A stretch of DNA of 64,000 bases from Mangrovibacillus cuniculi (GTDB lineage Bacteria; Bacillota; Bacilli; Bacillales; R1DC41), in NCBI RefSeq assembly GCF_015482585.1, contig NZ_CP049742.1, positions 2,511,001-2,575,000 of the forward strand. Direction: 5' to 3'. The notes beneath the pieces are model-generated. The model searched no databases and was not told where the DNA came from. It worked only from the letters and a program-made list of their open reading frames with translations. Of this stretch, positions 62,870 through 64,000 are shown in pieces; position 1 is the first letter of the stretch; the number at the start of each line of letters is the position of its first letter. Position numbers and translations under genes: made by a program.

Positions 62870-63385
62870 TTAGTTTGCAGTACCTGCTAATATTTTGATT
62901 TCATATGGTTCAATACCATATCCTGCACTTACCTCAATCTCACTACCCCAAATTTCTACAGATAGATAATTCTCTTCTTCCTCATCTGTATACCCTGCGT
63001 AACGACATTCCTGTCCTGTGACAGCCTGACTACGACCTTGGCCAGTAACACGAGCAACACCACGTTCATCAAAGTAATATGTTCTTCTACTATGAGTTAT
63101 CTCTTCGGGTAGTGGCTCTGTCAGCCTCAACTTTATTTTTTCATATATTCCTACTTCTAACTCATCATCTTGTTCCACGCTTAACCATTTGGTACCAGAT
63201 ACGTTTTCTAATTGATAGGCTTTCCATTCGTATCTATTTTGTCGATATGTCATTACCCCTACTACTTGATAATCCACTAGGTCGTACGTGACAATATCCC
63301 CCACTTGAATGGTATGCAACGTACGTTCTTGGATTGGATTATCTATTGCTTTATTACCACCAAATATTTTTTTGAAAATATTCAT
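62870..63385 (-). CDS. DUF4178 family protein
   Basis: A 171-residue soluble beta-rich protein: HTIQVGDIVTYDLVDYQVVGVMTY starts the DUF4178 domain, with the terminal VEIWGSEIEVSAGYGIEPYE motif. It is the first gene of the operon, 17 bp before pspA. AGAGGTGAA precedes the ATG. DUF4178 is repeatedly linked with PspA and DUF350 genes, but no activity is known. Confidence 0.87.
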   Translation of the reverse strand: MNIFKKIFGGNKAIDNPIQERTLHTIQVGDIVTYDLVDYQVVGVMTYRQNRYEWKAYQLENVSGTKWLSVEQDDELEVGIYEKIKLRLTEPLPEEITHSRRTYYFDERGVARVTGQGRSQAVTGQECRYAGYTDEEEENYLSVEIWGSEIEVSAGYGIEPYEIKILAGTAN

Positions 63386-63416
63386 GTATTCACCTCTTTA
63401 TTGTATTACGACTACT

Positions 63417-63444
63417 AATACGAAACAGAACAGAAAAAGTTTCA
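63417..63444 (-). promoter_or_regulatory. ECF (sigma-W-like) promoter of the DUF4178-pspA operon
   Basis: On the minus strand TGAAAC (63,439-63,444) and CGTATT (63,417-63,422) are exactly 16 bp apart. The sigma-W consensus as I know it is TGAAAC-N16-CGTATA, so 11 of 12 bases match. It lies 32 bp upstream of the first start codon. Confidence 0.8.
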
Positions 63445-63524
63445 TAAATTAATAAGTAAATTATTTTCTCTTTTTCATAAGAAGCAGGTAAACTATAAGA
63501 AAAGCCATTTTGGAGGAGTTACTC

Positions 63525-63983
63525 ATGCTTTCGTTTAAAGAAAAAAGCGCCATCTTAGATACTTTCACTCAATTACAAAAAAAACCTATATCTCTTAAAC
63601 GAGTAAACTACCATTTTCCGGAGAGTGCATTTGAGAAGAAAATAGTAGTCAAACATCTTCATCCTAATGGAAATGGCTATGTGTATGTGGGAAGATTAGA
63701 AGATGCATATACATCCCAGGCAGATGATAAAGGGTATTTATCCATCCGAGATTTTTCAGAAGCTGCATTAAAAGAAGTGGTGTCAAAAACAATTACTTCT
63801 TTATCTCCGAATGCAAGTCAGGACACTACGTCCACTAAAGAAGCTGTCACATTTACGTCTTCAACAGGAGAAAAACTAAGATTAATATTCGAACACGACC
63901 TGTGGAATGTCTACGCAGATGATGTCTTAGAAATGGCTTTTGAAACGCGGGAAGAGGCAATGGAATATCTAGAAGAACAATAA
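63525..63983 (+). CDS. Conserved protein of unknown function, divergent from the psp operon
   Basis: A 152-residue soluble protein without signal peptide or membrane segments. It has a small alpha/beta N-terminal domain (FKEKSAILDTFTQLQKKPIS to GYLSIRDFSEAALKEVV), a Ser/Thr linker near residue 100, and a C-terminal beta segment ending in EAMEYLEEQ. The ATG at 63,525 after TTTGGAGGAG is preferred over the TTG at 63,510. I do not recognise a family. Divergence from the psp operon hints at, but does not prove, a link. Confidence 0.75.
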   Translation: MLSFKEKSAILDTFTQLQKKPISLKRVNYHFPESAFEKKIVVKHLHPNGNGYVYVGRLEDAYTSQADDKGYLSIRDFSEAALKEVVSKTITSLSPNASQDTTSTKEAVTFTSSTGEKLRLIFEHDLWNVYADDVLEMAFETREEAMEYLEEQ

Positions 63984-64000
63984 TGTATAAGGCTGAGAAG

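Overview
This window is chromosomal DNA from a spore-forming, low-GC Firmicute of the family Bacillaceae (Bacillus in the broad sense). The evidence is gene order and content. The stretch argS-ywiB-speB/speE-pbpG-ywhD-ywhC-ywhB-ywgA-ywfO-rsfA-lipL-pta-hemQ-cwlJ-gerQ-ywdK-ywdI-ung-pdxK follows the order I remember from the Bacillus subtilis chromosome. Sporulation and germination genes (rsfA, cwlJ, gerQ, ywcE, pbpG), bacillithiol synthesis (bshB2), an aa3 quinol oxidase (qoxABCD) and CcpA-type cre sites are also present. I saw no rRNA, tRNA, phage, CRISPR or complete insertion sequence.

Layout. 0.1-6.4 kb: amino-acid symporter, ywiB-argS, and the polyamine pair speE-speB. 6.6-18.5 kb: conserved housekeeping and sporulation genes. 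18.5-24.5 kb: ywdK, ywdI, a small Cys-rich protein, a subtilisin-like protease, ung, pdxK, and yojF-bshB2. 24.5-27.3 kb: a sortase, its likely wall-anchored substrate and a 58-residue peptide gene. 27.3-33.4 kb: a sucrose regulon (HAD phosphatase, SacT antiterminator, RAT/terminator, sucrose PTS, fructokinase, sucrose-6-P hydrolase). 33.6-41.3 kb: a YjiH-type membrane protein, a PAS histidine kinase, ywcE and qoxABCD. 41.6-50.8 kb: GGDEF-EAL protein, cation/proton antiporter, kbl-tdh threonine catabolism, MFS transporter and a branched-chain aminotransferase. 51-57.1 kb: an alpha-glucoside region (GH13 glucosidase, beta-phosphoglucomutase-like HAD, PTS EIICB with a nuclease-fold gene behind it) whose glucosidase and PTS promoters carry the same LacI-type operator. 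57.2-64 kb: PadR regulator, CNNM/CBS protein, and a PspA envelope-stress operon (DUF4178-pspA-DUF4247-DUF350-membrane spermidine-synthase-like) with a close match to an ECF sigma promoter.

The most unusual material lies between genes. Four non-coding tandem arrays have almost constant periods: 52 bp at three loci (two sequence families) and about 42 bp at a fourth. Each unit holds a short dyad followed by a pyrimidine-rich spacer, and the periods equal five and four helical turns. Each of these four arrays lies just beyond an intrinsic terminator. A fifth array is twelve units of 20 bp that run into a long hairpin in the antiporter leader. A separate dispersed two-hairpin element of about 63 bp occurs four times. 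Each copy starts in the T-tract of an intrinsic terminator, and the paired bases covary between copies. One copy follows a candidate small RNA at about 52,985-53,090 that exposes a CCCC loop.

Start codons were re-chosen from ribosome-binding sites where the longest frame was not the best. Two small genes (19,411-19,572 and 27,145-27,321) were found by direct reading. Family names come from motif recognition and memory, not from database searches.
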